Positions 23,288 through 33,587 are shown, counted from the first letter of the stretch. The stretch: 64,000 nucleotides of DNA from Flavobacterium flavigenum (GCF_027111255.2 NZ_CP114285.2:1550001-1614000), one strand, 5' to 3'. Notes: generated by a model not told the origin, from the letters alone. A program made the numbers and translations.

Positions 23288-24031
23288 TTATTTGATTCCC
23301 TTTTTAAGTTTTTCAACAGAAGGGTCTTCCAAAAGTTTTATTTGATTAACAACAATCTGTGCTATTTCTGTTGCGCCTTTCAAGGAAAGATGTGTATCAT
23401 CTGCTTTATCTTCTTTATAAAAAGGATTTTCCCCCGCTTTAAAATGCAAATGCAGTTGCTTTGATTTTTCAGGACCATAAGACTGTTCCAACAGTTCTGT
23501 ATAGTATTCTAAATCTATAAAAGGAACTTTATATTCCTGGGCAACCAATCTTGTTTCGAGAGGATAATCTCCATGCGTACCAATTAAAACACCTTTTTCA
23601 TTAAAGTTTCTTCTTGTAATTGAAGTCAGTAAAATTGGAATTGCTCCCTTTTCGCGACTTTCTTTTACGAAACGAATTAAATTATGCCTGTAAGTAGTAT
23701 GTGGATTTGTATAACGCAATGAATCCATGTTTTTTTGGTCATTATGCCCAAACTCAATAAAAACATAATCCCCTTTTTTAAGACTATTATAAACTGCCTC
23801 CCATTGTTTTTCAGCAATAAAGCTTCTGGTACTTCTTCCGTTTAAAGCCCTGTTATCTATAACAATATTATCTTTAAAAAAAGGTTGTAAAACCTGAGCC
23901 CAACCGTGTTCCGGATTTTTATCAGGATCTTTTTTGTTTGCCATTGTCGAATCACCGATAGTGTAAACGGTAGTCTTTTGTGCAAAACAAACGGTTGAAA
24001 CCAACCAAAAAATTAATATGTACTTTTTCAT
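23288..24031 (-). CDS. Rhamnogalacturonan acetylesterase (CE12-type SGNH hydrolase)
   Basis: 247 residues with a signal peptide. SGNH blocks: YTIGDSTMANK (catalytic Ser), the GHNDQK Asn block and DDTHLS near the C terminus (Asp-His). The GDST and DTHLS forms are typical of CE12 rhamnogalacturonan acetylesterases, which remove acetyl groups from pectin backbones. It is the last gene of a five-gene pectin operon (GH105, GH43, PL10, GH28, CE12), 15 nt after the GH28 gene. Confidence 0.87.
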   Translation of the reverse strand: MKKYILIFWLVSTVCFAQKTTVYTIGDSTMANKKDPDKNPEHGWAQVLQPFFKDNIVIDNRALNGRSTRSFIAEKQWEAVYNSLKKGDYVFIEFGHNDQKNMDSLRYTNPHTTYRHNLIRFVKESREKGAIPILLTSITRRNFNEKGVLIGTHGDYPLETRLVAQEYKVPFIDLEYYTELLEQSYGPEKSKQLHLHFKAGENPFYKEDKADDTHLSLKGATEIAQIVVNQIKLLEDPSVEKLKKGIK

Positions 24032-24046
24032 TTTATTTGTATTAAA

Positions 24047-25396
24047 CTATTTTGCTGCTGAAGGAACTGTAGCTTTTTCTCCGATGAAAACTTCATTCAG
24101 AATGACATTTTCAGCATTTGTACTTGAAATAGCATTTTTTGCTGACTTAATTTCGATATTGTTTAAAGAGATATTCTTGATTTTTTTATCTGCAAAACCC
24201 TGTATGACAATACCCGAAGCAGATGCTTTATTACACGAAATATCAGAGAAAAACACATTTGAAATTTCAGACTGATATCCTTTTCCCTCTCCGTGGTAAT
24301 TTGCGGTTATATAAAGACAGTCTTCTACTTCATCCAGTTGAATATTCCTAACAAAAACATTTTTTATGAATCCTCCCCTGTCAGCGTTAGTTTTCAGATA
24401 AATTCCTCTTTTCAGATAACCAACTGTTTTGCAATTTTCCACAAAAACATTTTTTACACCTGCAGACATTTCGCTTCCAATAACCACTCCGTGAAGTCCT
24501 TTGAAATTGCAGTTTCTGATAATAATATTTTCACTTGGAGTCGCTGAGTTGGCTCTTCCTTCATGATCTCTTCCTGCTTTTATAGCAACATTATCATCTC
24601 CATTATTGAACGTTACATTTTCAATTAAAACGTTTTTGGCATACTCAGGATCAATACCATCATTATTATAATTTAATGATTTGTAACTTATCCCTCTGAT
24701 GGTTATACTTTCAGACTTGAGCAAATGCACACACCAAAAAGGCGAATTTTCAATTCGAACATTTTCAATCAATATATTTGAACAGTTAAAAAACTGAATC
24801 ATCTGCGGACGCAAAAAGTAACCTGTTCCAAATTTTCTGTCTATTAACGGAACATTCGTATGGTTCATTTCGCGACTGAGTTCTTTCCCTTTTCCTTCTT
24901 TTGCCTTAAAAGCTTTCCAGGTCTTCCCTCCTTCTCCATCAATTGTTCCTTCACCGGTTATTGCAATATTTTTACAATCGTAAGCGTATATTAACGGACT
25001 GTAATTGTATAGCATTGTACCTTCCCAGCTGGTTAAGACCATTGGCAGAAAATCTTCTGGCTTGTCGCTAAATTTAATCTTAGCTCCTTTTTCAATTTTC
25101 AAATTCACATTGCTGACAAAATGAATCGGGCCGTTTAAAAGATAAATCCCTTTTGGAACTACAATTGTCCCCCCATTATTCTTTTTACACAATGCCATTG
25201 CCTTATCGAAAAAAGGTTTGTTATTGGAAACCGAATCCCCTTTTGCTCCCAGCTTTGCCACACTAACCTGATAAGAAGGTATTTTTGGCAACTGAATAAC
25301 ATTTACAATCGAATCTACCTTTGTTGTTGGGAATTTATTTTCCTGAGCAAAGGCAATTACTGAAAACAATAGAAAGAAAAGAAGTCTAATATTCAT
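24047..25396 (-). CDS. Glycoside hydrolase family 28 (polygalacturonase-like)
   Basis: 449 residues with a signal peptide and right-handed parallel beta-helix repeats. GH28 motifs: NNDGIDPE, GDDNVAIKAG and GLHGVVIGSE carry the catalytic aspartates and histidine. The usual RIK motif reads IYLK here, so the substrate-binding arginine is missing, unlike the second GH28 at 30604. It is probably an exo-acting enzyme on pectic fragments in the periplasm. Confidence 0.88.
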   Translation of the reverse strand: MNIRLLFFLLFSVIAFAQENKFPTTKVDSIVNVIQLPKIPSYQVSVAKLGAKGDSVSNNKPFFDKAMALCKKNNGGTIVVPKGIYLLNGPIHFVSNVNLKIEKGAKIKFSDKPEDFLPMVLTSWEGTMLYNYSPLIYAYDCKNIAITGEGTIDGEGGKTWKAFKAKEGKGKELSREMNHTNVPLIDRKFGTGYFLRPQMIQFFNCSNILIENVRIENSPFWCVHLLKSESITIRGISYKSLNYNNDGIDPEYAKNVLIENVTFNNGDDNVAIKAGRDHEGRANSATPSENIIIRNCNFKGLHGVVIGSEMSAGVKNVFVENCKTVGYLKRGIYLKTNADRGGFIKNVFVRNIQLDEVEDCLYITANYHGEGKGYQSEISNVFFSDISCNKASASGIVIQGFADKKIKNISLNNIEIKSAKNAISSTNAENVILNEVFIGEKATVPSAAK

Positions 25397-25450
25397 GATT
25401 TGTATTTTGTCTGACTCAGAAAAAACAATTAGCGAATCAATTCTTAAAAA

Positions 25451-26551
25451 TTACTCTGAATCACTGCTTTCTAAATTATTCTTTTTTGCCCATTTCTTAT
25501 ATTTTTTAAGAACTTCTTTCGGCTCATTAGAATACCATGAATAACCATTTCTTCTTTCTTCTCCAATATCAGTTATAAATCTTTTTTTAATTCCGTCACG
25601 GTCACAAAAAATTGCCTCATTAGTATCAAGTTCTGCAAATCTTGGCCAAATTGGCGCACTATCTACCATAGGATACATTTTTTTTCCTATAATTTTACCG
25701 TCTTCATCATAGATGCGTTCTTCTTTAAGATTCGTTATTTTTGTTTTTTCAAACCAGTCGTAAGCGCTTTTTACGGCTGTCTTAATTTCCGGTGAAGGAT
25801 TATCAATAGACATTAAAAATAATACAACTTTTGCAGATTCCTTTCCGCTTAAAGAAGCAAGTTCATAAGCTCTTGCATCAGCTGGCGCAAAAGTAACTTC
25901 ATCATGTTGTGCACACCAAACTGTGAGAACACCATTTTGTTTATATTGCGTTTTTAAAATACATTCAATCCCTTTACTAACTGCAATTTTGGCTTTGTCA
26001 ATAACCTCCTGCGATGGTTTAATACTGTAGTACGGGGTTTCGTTTGCTATTTCCTTTAATACATTCAAAACATCCACCATCGAATTATCATTATAGGTAA
26101 TATGTGTGTAGTAGCCTTTTTTTAACGGAAAGTATTGAGGCCAGCCACCATTAGGATATTGTGCAGAAAGTAAATAATTCACTGCTCTCAAAAATGAATC
26201 TTTATATCTTTCATCTTTTGTCTGCGCATACATTTTTGAAACAAAAAGTATTTCCTGAGTCGTAGCTCTATTATCGATTGTACAATCTTTTGCTATTGGC
26301 TTTAGGGCTACTAATTTAGCTTTTTCTTCTTCTGTCAGTTCATTAAGCATTGGAATATTTTTAGGCCAGCCTCCAATATCCCTTTGGTAAAGCAAAACAT
26401 TTTCGCCTACTTTTTTACCTTCTTCAGATCCAAACCAGGCGGAGTAACTTTTTACAATTAAGTCCGGCCATTTTTTGGCTTTATCCTGTGCATTTACATG
26501 ACAGCCAGTAATGATTAGAAGTAATAACGCTGTCTTTTTGAATTGATTCAT
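25451..26551 (-). CDS. Pectate lyase, PL10 family
   Basis: 366 residues with a signal peptide ending near VNAQ, possibly a lipoprotein (ITGC). RDIGGWPKNIPM and the later NGGWPQYFPL and TYNDNSMVDVL blocks match PL10 pectate lyases, which cleave polygalacturonate by calcium-dependent beta-elimination. Its unsaturated products are the substrates of the GH105 enzyme in the same operon and later of KduI/KduD. Confidence 0.88.
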   Translation of the reverse strand: MNQFKKTALLLLIITGCHVNAQDKAKKWPDLIVKSYSAWFGSEEGKKVGENVLLYQRDIGGWPKNIPMLNELTEEEKAKLVALKPIAKDCTIDNRATTQEILFVSKMYAQTKDERYKDSFLRAVNYLLSAQYPNGGWPQYFPLKKGYYTHITYNDNSMVDVLNVLKEIANETPYYSIKPSQEVIDKAKIAVSKGIECILKTQYKQNGVLTVWCAQHDEVTFAPADARAYELASLSGKESAKVVLFLMSIDNPSPEIKTAVKSAYDWFEKTKITNLKEERIYDEDGKIIGKKMYPMVDSAPIWPRFAELDTNEAIFCDRDGIKKRFITDIGEERRNGYSWYSNEPKEVLKKYKKWAKKNNLESSDSE

Positions 26552-26591
26552 TTAATTGGTTAATTTTAGTTATTTATTTAGTTATTTAGTT

Positions 26592-28223
26592 TTAGTCAGT
26601 TATTCTGAACCAGTCAATTGCTACGCTTCCCGCATCATTTATAACTCCTTCTCTAAGAGCTAAAAATCCTATCTTAGCGCCTATCCATTTTCCTTCTCTG
26701 GCTGTAAAAGTGTCACCTATTGCATTGAATTTTTGTCCATCTTCACTATAGAAAAAATTACATATTCCTCCCGATTTTACTTTTACCTGCAGGTATATTG
26801 TCCTGTCTTTTATTGCGATTCTCTTATTCTCAGATTCAACTCCTTTTTTATCCGATCTTAAAGCTGTTTTTTGCGAAAGAAATAATTTTCCTTCGTTTTG
26901 CTTGAGACATAGAAAACTATAATCGAGTCCCATGATAACCAGACCTGTATATTCTCCATCGAATCTGGAGTTGAAAGTAATTTTTGTAGTCGCCGTAAAC
27001 TCATTTGCCGGGAATTTTTGCAAAAGTAAATTGGGAATATCAAACAGGTTATTATAATCTTTAGGGACAGGGATACAATTCAAATTATAGTAACCCATTG
27101 ATGTAGGAAGCCCCCATGTTATCTGCGGATTTGCATGCCACTGCCATTGAAGCCCAAGTTTAGGATTATTAAATTCATCACTTTCAGGTGGTGTTGCAAC
27201 CGGAAAAGTTTTTTTACCAACATTTGGTTTTTTATATACCATAACAGGCTCTCCAATACCATCATTATCCTCATCGCTTCCAATTATCGGCCAGTCCTGC
27301 TGCCATTTCATAGGCTGTAAATGAACAACTCTTCCGTAAGCAAACTGATCCTGAAAATGAAGAAACCAGTCTTCACCTGTTTGTGTCTGAACCCATGCAC
27401 CCTGATGTGGGCCGTTAACAGTTGTTTTTCCCTGTTCCATCACTTTTCTTTTTTCATAAGGCCCAAAAATATTCTTAGCCCTCATAACTGTCTGCCAGCC
27501 AGTAGCTACTCCACCAGCCGGAGCAAAAATATAATAATAACCATTACGTTTATAAAATTTAGGTCCTTCAATGGTTGGTTCATCCGGGTGTCCGTCAATA
27601 ATCATAACATCATCATTATTTGCAGATAAACCATCCGGGTTCATTGAACAGACAGCCAAAGTACTTTTTATTCCTGCGCGGCTGCCAGCAAACGCATAAC
27701 CCAGATATGCCTTCCCATCCTCATCCCACAAAGGTGCCGGATCAATCAATCCTTTTCCTTCTTTTACCATAATAGGTTCAGACCATGGGCCTTGAGCTTT
27801 TTTTGCTTTCACGACATAAATTCCAAAATCAGGATCCGGATAGTAAATATAAAATTCATTTTTGTGAAAACGAATGCAGGGAGCCCACACTCCGTTTCCA
27901 TGCTGAACTTCATTATATATTTCTAATGGTTTTTGTGTGGAAAGTGCATATCCTATCAATTTCCAGTTTACTAAATCCTTTGAATGAAGAATAGGCAGGC
28001 CAGGAATACAATTAAAAGATGAAGCGGTCATATAATAATCATCTCCCACCCTGATAGCATCCGGATCAGAATAATCAGCATATAAAACAGGATTTTTATA
28101 AGTACCGTCACCCTGATCTGCTACCCAGACATTTGAATAATTGTTTTGTCTTTTTTCCTGCGCAGTTGAATTCTGCATCAAAATACCAGACAACAAAAGA
28201 GATGTTATTATGACAAATTTCAT
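26592..28223 (-). CDS. Glycoside hydrolase family 43 with C-terminal beta-sandwich domain
   Basis: 543 residues with a signal peptide. The N-terminal five-blade propeller starts with YSDPDAIRVGDDYYMTASSF, which carries the catalytic base; the acid Glu is probably in EGPKFYKRNGYYYIFAP. The C-terminal 200 residues form a concanavalin-like sandwich as in GH43 beta-xylosidases/arabinofuranosidases. In this locus it likely removes arabinose, xylose or galactose side chains of pectin. Exact specificity cannot be read. Confidence 0.87.
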   Translation of the reverse strand: MKFVIITSLLLSGILMQNSTAQEKRQNNYSNVWVADQGDGTYKNPVLYADYSDPDAIRVGDDYYMTASSFNCIPGLPILHSKDLVNWKLIGYALSTQKPLEIYNEVQHGNGVWAPCIRFHKNEFYIYYPDPDFGIYVVKAKKAQGPWSEPIMVKEGKGLIDPAPLWDEDGKAYLGYAFAGSRAGIKSTLAVCSMNPDGLSANNDDVMIIDGHPDEPTIEGPKFYKRNGYYYIFAPAGGVATGWQTVMRAKNIFGPYEKRKVMEQGKTTVNGPHQGAWVQTQTGEDWFLHFQDQFAYGRVVHLQPMKWQQDWPIIGSDEDNDGIGEPVMVYKKPNVGKKTFPVATPPESDEFNNPKLGLQWQWHANPQITWGLPTSMGYYNLNCIPVPKDYNNLFDIPNLLLQKFPANEFTATTKITFNSRFDGEYTGLVIMGLDYSFLCLKQNEGKLFLSQKTALRSDKKGVESENKRIAIKDRTIYLQVKVKSGGICNFFYSEDGQKFNAIGDTFTAREGKWIGAKIGFLALREGVINDAGSVAIDWFRITD

Positions 28224-28233
28224 TTAAAAGGTA

Positions 28234-29466
28234 TTATCTGTTTAATTCTAATGCTGCCAGAATAAAAGGTCCTGTTGCTTTAGGATCATTATCTTTCTTT
28301 TTTTCATTTACATAATATTCATAAGAACCATCTCTGTATGGAGTTCCTCCAAGTCCCGCTACCTGACAAGCCTGAGTTAATGTTATAGTTCCGTCTGCGT
28401 CAACTTTGATTAACTGAGTAGTTAGTCCATCAAAAGCTTTGTTGGCTATTTTTTTGAATTTTGCAGGTAAGTATCCTTTATTAACACCTTTTGCAAATGC
28501 ATAGGCAAACATGGATGAGCCTGAAGCTTCAAGATAATTTCCTTCCTTGTCCATTTTATCTGTAACCTGATACCATAAACCAGATTTATCCTGATATTTT
28601 GCTAAACTTTCCGAAACTTTATTTAAATAACCAACCAATTCTTTTTGTTTTGGATGCTCTTTCGGAAAATAATCTAAAGCATCAACAAGAGCCATTACAT
28701 ACCAGCCAAGAGCTCGGGACCAGAAGTTTGGTGAATTTCCTGTTTCTTTATTTGCCCATGGCATTTGTTTGCTTTCATCCCATCCGTGATATAATAAACC
28801 TGTAGCCGGATCTGTTGCATGTAATTGAATTTGTTCGAATTGATGGGCAACATCATCAAGGTTTTTTCCTCCTTCAAAAGTTGCTGTATATTCAGCATAG
28901 AAAGGTTCTCCCATATACAAACCATCCAGCCACATTTGATTAGGATAGATTTTTTTATGCCAGAATCCTCCGGACTGCGTTCTTGGATGCACTGTTAACT
29001 GTTGACGTAACAATTGCATCGCTTTTAAATATTTTTCTTCTTTTGTTTTATCATAAGCATTAAAAAGCAAACGCCCAGCCACAATCATATCGATATTGTA
29101 TTTTTCAATTTCATAAGTTTTGATTGTGCCGTCATTTTCAATTAATGCATCCAGATATCCCTGCACATAAGAAGCATATGCCGGATTTGGATTTTTTTTA
29201 TATAATTCCTGGAATGAATATAAAACAAGTCCGTGAACGTAGTCCCATTTTGGCGCTTTTGAATCATCAATCTGCCAGGATTCAGGATGACGTTTCATTA
29301 ATGTCAACGCCATTTTGTCTGACCATTTCAAATCTTTAGAAACTACTGTTTGATTAGTAGAGTTGTTAGTTTTTCCTGCTTCGGGCGATGCTGTCTTGCA
29401 TCCAAAAATTACGAATGAAATGAAAAGTGTGGCGACTTTTAAAGTGTTTATTCTGTTGTTTAACAT
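28234..29466 (-). CDS. Unsaturated rhamnogalacturonyl hydrolase (GH105/GH88-like)
   Basis: 410 residues, lipoprotein (VIFGC). The (alpha/alpha)6 barrel shows WDYVHGLVLYSFQELY, MWLDGLYMGEPFYAEY and NFWSRALGWYVMALVDAL, the usual GH105/GH88 blocks. It removes the unsaturated uronic acid left by pectate or rhamnogalacturonan lyases. First gene of the five-gene operon; a half operator TGTAATC lies upstream (near 29503-29509). Confidence 0.9.
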   Translation of the reverse strand: MLNNRINTLKVATLFISFVIFGCKTASPEAGKTNNSTNQTVVSKDLKWSDKMALTLMKRHPESWQIDDSKAPKWDYVHGLVLYSFQELYKKNPNPAYASYVQGYLDALIENDGTIKTYEIEKYNIDMIVAGRLLFNAYDKTKEEKYLKAMQLLRQQLTVHPRTQSGGFWHKKIYPNQMWLDGLYMGEPFYAEYTATFEGGKNLDDVAHQFEQIQLHATDPATGLLYHGWDESKQMPWANKETGNSPNFWSRALGWYVMALVDALDYFPKEHPKQKELVGYLNKVSESLAKYQDKSGLWYQVTDKMDKEGNYLEASGSSMFAYAFAKGVNKGYLPAKFKKIANKAFDGLTTQLIKVDADGTITLTQACQVAGLGGTPYRDGSYEYYVNEKKKDNDPKATGPFILAALELNR

Positions 29467-29566
29467 AGTGATTATTTTAACTTTTTGGAAATCTTATTAT
29501 CTGATTACATCACATATAATTATAAAACTATTGCTATCAGATTATGTTTCGCATTTTTACTGTAAT

Positions 29567-30511
29567 TTATATCTTTTTAAAAATTTTATCTAAAAATTGA
29601 GTTGTATATAAAATTGTTTCATCCAGCCAGGGAGTAAAAAACCAAAAAGAATGGGGCGAATCCTTAATTGTATGAACCTCATTATATATATTATTCTGTT
29701 TTAAAATTGCAATCATATCGTTTCTTCCTGCATGAAACCTGTCAATACTACTATTTATAAATAATATTGGAGGTGAATTTTCATCAGTATGTGTAAGCGC
29801 TGAAGCATTTTTCCAATTTTCAGGATTCTCTACAGAAGTTCCTTTTAACCAAAAAGCTGCCATCTCACCCTCTGAGGATTCGGGATGTTTAAAAGCCAGA
29901 ATGCCATCTATATTAATAATTGCATTTACATTTGATGAAGACTTGCTTTTATTCAAAACATCATCAAAAGCCGGATTCTTATTTGTTGTACCAATCAAAG
30001 CTGCCATTTGACCTCCTGAAGAGCATCCTAAAACAGCAATTTTGTATGGATCAATTTTAAATTTTTTAGCATTATCCTTTATAAATCTTATTGCATTTTT
30101 AACATCTAGAATTCCCTCCGGATACTTAGCTTCTAATGAAAGCCTGTACTCAATTGTAAAACAGGAATATCCTTGTGAAGCAATTCTTTGTGCCATCACT
30201 TTCATTTGATTTTTATTACCTGATTTCCAACCTCCTCCGTGAATCATAACTACACCGGGATTTTTTCTTTTGGTTTTATTTATATACGCATCCAAATGTA
30301 ATGCTCTATTTTTATCCTGACTATAAACCACATCTTTAATTTCAGCAACATTTTTGTTTTTTACTTCCTGAGCAATTTTTATGAAGGGATATTTTTTTAT
30401 TAGTTTAGCATAGGTACTTTTTATCGTATATGAAGTATCGATAGGAAAATTTATTTGTCCAAAAAAAGAATTTGATACAAAGTACAGAACTACTAAAAAA
30501 ATATTCCTCAT
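29567..30511 (-). CDS. Alpha/beta hydrolase, probable pectin esterase
   Basis: 314 residues with a signal peptide. Oxyanion block MIHGGGWKSGN, nucleophile AVLGCSSGGQMAAL (GxSxG), and a late DSPHSFWFF with the catalytic His. The BD-FAE/carboxylesterase type found in pectin loci suggests removal of acetyl or methyl esters. It lies between the second GH28 gene (92-nt gap) and the GH105 operon (100-nt gap). Confidence 0.82.
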   Translation of the reverse strand: MRNIFLVVLYFVSNSFFGQINFPIDTSYTIKSTYAKLIKKYPFIKIAQEVKNKNVAEIKDVVYSQDKNRALHLDAYINKTKRKNPGVVMIHGGGWKSGNKNQMKVMAQRIASQGYSCFTIEYRLSLEAKYPEGILDVKNAIRFIKDNAKKFKIDPYKIAVLGCSSGGQMAALIGTTNKNPAFDDVLNKSKSSSNVNAIINIDGILAFKHPESSEGEMAAFWLKGTSVENPENWKNASALTHTDENSPPILFINSSIDRFHAGRNDMIAILKQNNIYNEVHTIKDSPHSFWFFTPWLDETILYTTQFLDKIFKKI

Positions 30512-30603
30512 AAACTAAATTTAGCTAATATACAATCTGGCAAAATAACAGACTTTTCTCTATAACTGGTTGGAAATAACAGCAACAGTATGCAGTAAAA
30601 AAA

Positions 30604-32043
30604 TTAATTTTTAATTGATTCTACTTTTTTGTCATTGATATACGTATTTATAAAATTAAAATTCTTAATATTTTTCAATAAATAAACAGAGTCTGCTTTT
30701 TCGATAACTACATTTTTAAGCGTAATGTTTTCAACCGGTGATTCTTTATATCCTTCAGCCCAAACACCATATTTACCTGCTTTTTTTACTTTTACGTTTT
30801 CTAAACTTACATTTCTGATAACAGGAATGAAGTTTCCTGTCTGCGAACCGTATACATTATAAAACATATTTAATTTTAAGACACATTCTTTGACAATTCC
30901 TACTTCCAGATTTCTCACATAAACATCTTCAATAACCCCTCCTCGTTTAGAATTTGTTTTGATACGAATTGCCCTGTCTAAATTTGGACTATCCATAACA
31001 CAGTTCTCTACAAAAACATTATTTACACCTGCGGATATTTCACTACCAATTACTACACCTCCGTGACCGTCTATCATCTTACAATTTTGTACAATAATAT
31101 TTTTGCTTGGTATTCCTACTCTTCTTCCATCAGCATCTCTTCCTGATTTTATGGCAATGCAATCATCTCCTGTGTTAAATACACAGTTTTTAATTATTAC
31201 ATTTTGTGAGTATTCCGGATCGCAACCATCATTATTAGGTCCGTGACTATCTATTGTAACCCCGTCTATTATTACATTATTGGATTTTATTGGGTGCAAA
31301 ATCCAAAAAGGGGCATTAATTACTTTAACGTCTTTTATTAGAACAGTATTACATTCAAAGAATTCAATAAAATTAGGTCTTAAGTAACGTCCTTCACCAA
31401 AAATCCTTTCAGAAACTGGCACACCTTTTTCTGCCATATCAACCAAAACTTCACGATTAGTTGGGTCATTTTGCGAAGGAATCCCTTTTTTCCAGCCATA
31501 ATCTTTAGCACCTGACCATACCCACCAGTTGCCAATACTAGCCTGGCCATTCAAAATACCTTTACCTGTTATAGCAACATTTATTTTATTTTTAGCATAA
31601 ATAAGTGGGGAGTAATTCATTAATTCCGTTCCTTCAAAAGAAGTATGAACTATTGGGTAATCTTTTGGATTTGTACTAAACAGAATTTCTGCATTATCTT
31701 CCAAATGTAAATTCACGTTATTTTCTAAATGTATAGGGCCGGTTAAGTATTTTCCTTTAGGAACAATAACTCTTCCACCACCATTAGAAGTGCAAGCTTT
31801 TATTGCCTTTTCAAAAGCAATTGTATTGAATGCAACTCCATCTCCAACTGCGCCAAAATCTTTCACATTATAATCTTTCTCTAGAAAATTAACTTGAGGC
31901 ATAGTCTTTATAACAAAGTTCATTTTTTTCCATGGATCTTCAATTGATGCTTCTGGTGTTTTTAGCCTGCAAGACATAAAAACAATACAACCAATCATTA
32001 TTAAAAATGAGTAATTATTTTTAAAGACATTATACCCCATCAT
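30604..32043 (-). CDS. Glycoside hydrolase family 28, lipoprotein
   Basis: 479 residues; the N terminus has a lipobox (VFMSC). Pectate-lyase-like beta-helix with GH28 motifs NNDGCDPE, GDDCIAIKSG, GHGGVVIGSE and an intact RIK (IRIKTN). Likely a surface or periplasmic exo-polygalacturonase. The promoter region carries a perfect LacI-type palindrome (32083-32096) about 40 bp upstream, so it belongs to the uronate regulon. Confidence 0.9.
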   Translation of the reverse strand: MMGYNVFKNNYSFLIMIGCIVFMSCRLKTPEASIEDPWKKMNFVIKTMPQVNFLEKDYNVKDFGAVGDGVAFNTIAFEKAIKACTSNGGGRVIVPKGKYLTGPIHLENNVNLHLEDNAEILFSTNPKDYPIVHTSFEGTELMNYSPLIYAKNKINVAITGKGILNGQASIGNWWVWSGAKDYGWKKGIPSQNDPTNREVLVDMAEKGVPVSERIFGEGRYLRPNFIEFFECNTVLIKDVKVINAPFWILHPIKSNNVIIDGVTIDSHGPNNDGCDPEYSQNVIIKNCVFNTGDDCIAIKSGRDADGRRVGIPSKNIIVQNCKMIDGHGGVVIGSEISAGVNNVFVENCVMDSPNLDRAIRIKTNSKRGGVIEDVYVRNLEVGIVKECVLKLNMFYNVYGSQTGNFIPVIRNVSLENVKVKKAGKYGVWAEGYKESPVENITLKNVVIEKADSVYLLKNIKNFNFINTYINDKKVESIKN

Positions 32044-32082
32044 TTATAGTATTCTATTTATTAATCAAGACTTTTTTAACTA

Positions 32083-32096
32083 TGTAATCGATTACA
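32083..32096. promoter_or_regulatory. LacI-type operator (perfect palindrome)
   Basis: TGTAATCGATTACA, a perfect 14-bp palindrome between the GH28 gene (minus) and the first lacI gene (plus). Near-identical sites precede kduI (42898) and the hexuronate transporter (44635). Confidence 0.85.
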
Positions 32097-32246
32097 CGAA
32101 AGTAAAGAAATGGAATTACATCAACAAATAAATTTGGATAAAAATTATGCATTCATTTTTAAAAAGTGACATTAATTGTAATTTTTGTAAAAAAAAACAT
32201 AATTTTTTACCATTGCTCCATCATATTTAACAAGTAGCTTTTTTTT

Positions 32247-32260
32247 GGTAATCGATAACA
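32247..32260. promoter_or_regulatory. Probable operator at the first lacI promoter
   Basis: GGTAATCGATAACA matches the palindrome at 12 of 14 positions and lies about 30 bp upstream of the lacI -7 element TATTTTTG (32289-32296). This fits autoregulation. A weaker match (10 of 14) is at 33546-33559 before the second lacI gene. Confidence 0.6.
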
Positions 32261-32288
32261 TTTTATACTTGTGTTTGCAAAAAAAATG

Positions 32289-32296
32289 TATTTTTG
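32289..32296 (+). promoter_or_regulatory. -7 element of the first lacI gene
   Basis: TATTTTTG fits TAnnTTTG, with a TTG 17 nt upstream, and precedes the ATG at 32326. Confidence 0.6.
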
Positions 32297-32325
32297 TGTT
32301 AAAATAATCAAAATATGAATTTTGA

Positions 32326-33354
32326 ATGAGCGAAAAAATAACCATTTATGATATTGCAAAAAAATTAAATATAACTGCTGCCACAGTATCGAGAGCACTG
32401 AATAACAGTCCGAAAATAAAAGATAGCACAAAAAAAATAGTTCTTGAAACTGCTGCCTCAATGAACTATAAACAAAATAAATTAGCTTTAGCTTTAAAAA
32501 GCGGGAGAAGCAATAATATCGGAGTTATTGTACCTCGTATTGACAGTAATTTTTTTGCATCTGTAATTAGAGGAATCGAAGAAGAGCTCTACCCTCATGG
32601 TTATCAGGTTATTATTTGCCAGACACACGAAAACCCAAAAAGAGAAAATGAGAATCTTTATACCTTAATTGATGCCCAGGTTGACGGTATTTTAATGTCA
32701 GTTACAGATGTTACGAATGAAAATGACAGTGCTTTTCGTAATGTATTGGAAAAGAATGTTCCATTGATTTTCTTTGACAGAAGCAAACATATAGAAGGTG
32801 TAAGTTCTGTTACTATAAATGATTTTAAAGGCGGTTACATAGCTACAAAACAATTAATTAATCAAGGATGCAAATGTATTGCACATCTATCCGGAGATTT
32901 GTCTTTAGAAATTTTCAAAAATAGATTTTTAGGGTACAAACAGGCTTTACTGGATAATGGAATCAGTTTTAACGAAAAATATGTTATTCAGTCCAAAAGT
33001 AGTGTCGAAGCTGGAAAAAATGCCGTTAATATTTTACTTGAGCTTGAAACACCGCCAGACGCTATATTTTCTTCAAGTGATTTTGCTGCCTTAGGCGCTA
33101 TTCAGGAATTAAGAGACAGAAACATTAGTATTCCACAAGATTTTTGTGTTGCAGGCTTTAGTAATGAACCTTTCACTAAGTTTATGGAACTATCGATAAC
33201 TTCTGTTGATCAGTCTCCTCTTGAAATGGGAAGGATGTCAGCGCGTGTCTTTTTAGAACAAGCTGGTAAAACAGACACTATTAAAATCGAAAAAAAGGTA
33301 GTTTTAGCACCAGAATTACATATTCGTAAATCTACGTCGAGAATAAATTTATAA
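32326..33354 (+). CDS. LacI family transcriptional regulator 1
   Basis: 342 residues. N-terminal helix-turn-helix and hinge (TIYDIAKKLNITAATVSRALNN), then a periplasmic-binding-protein-like sensor domain (VNNIGVIVPRI region to GFSNEPFT). It likely senses a hexuronate such as galacturonate or KDG and controls the pectin genes through TGTAATCGATTACA-type sites. A close paralog lies directly downstream; the two differ mainly in the hinge and parts of the sensor domain. Confidence 0.92.
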   Translation: MSEKITIYDIAKKLNITAATVSRALNNSPKIKDSTKKIVLETAASMNYKQNKLALALKSGRSNNIGVIVPRIDSNFFASVIRGIEEELYPHGYQVIICQTHENPKRENENLYTLIDAQVDGILMSVTDVTNENDSAFRNVLEKNVPLIFFDRSKHIEGVSSVTINDFKGGYIATKQLINQGCKCIAHLSGDLSLEIFKNRFLGYKQALLDNGISFNEKYVIQSKSSVEAGKNAVNILLELETPPDAIFSSSDFAALGAIQELRDRNISIPQDFCVAGFSNEPFTKFMELSITSVDQSPLEMGRMSARVFLEQAGKTDTIKIEKKVVLAPELHIRKSTSRINL

Positions 33355-33587
33355 TTACTCTTGCAATTTCTAATCTATTCCCCCTAGTAAAACGTTTGCT
33401 TTTCTGTAAAAACCTAATTCTCTTTCTATTTACAATTAAACTTCTACCATGCCTTATTCTCAATAAAACAATTACATCAATTGCAAAATGAAAAATCTAT
33501 AGCTTTATTTTTTACACACATTTATAGCCAAAATAATAACATTTTTTCAATCGATGATATTTTATATTGAATTATTCAAAAAAAAAG

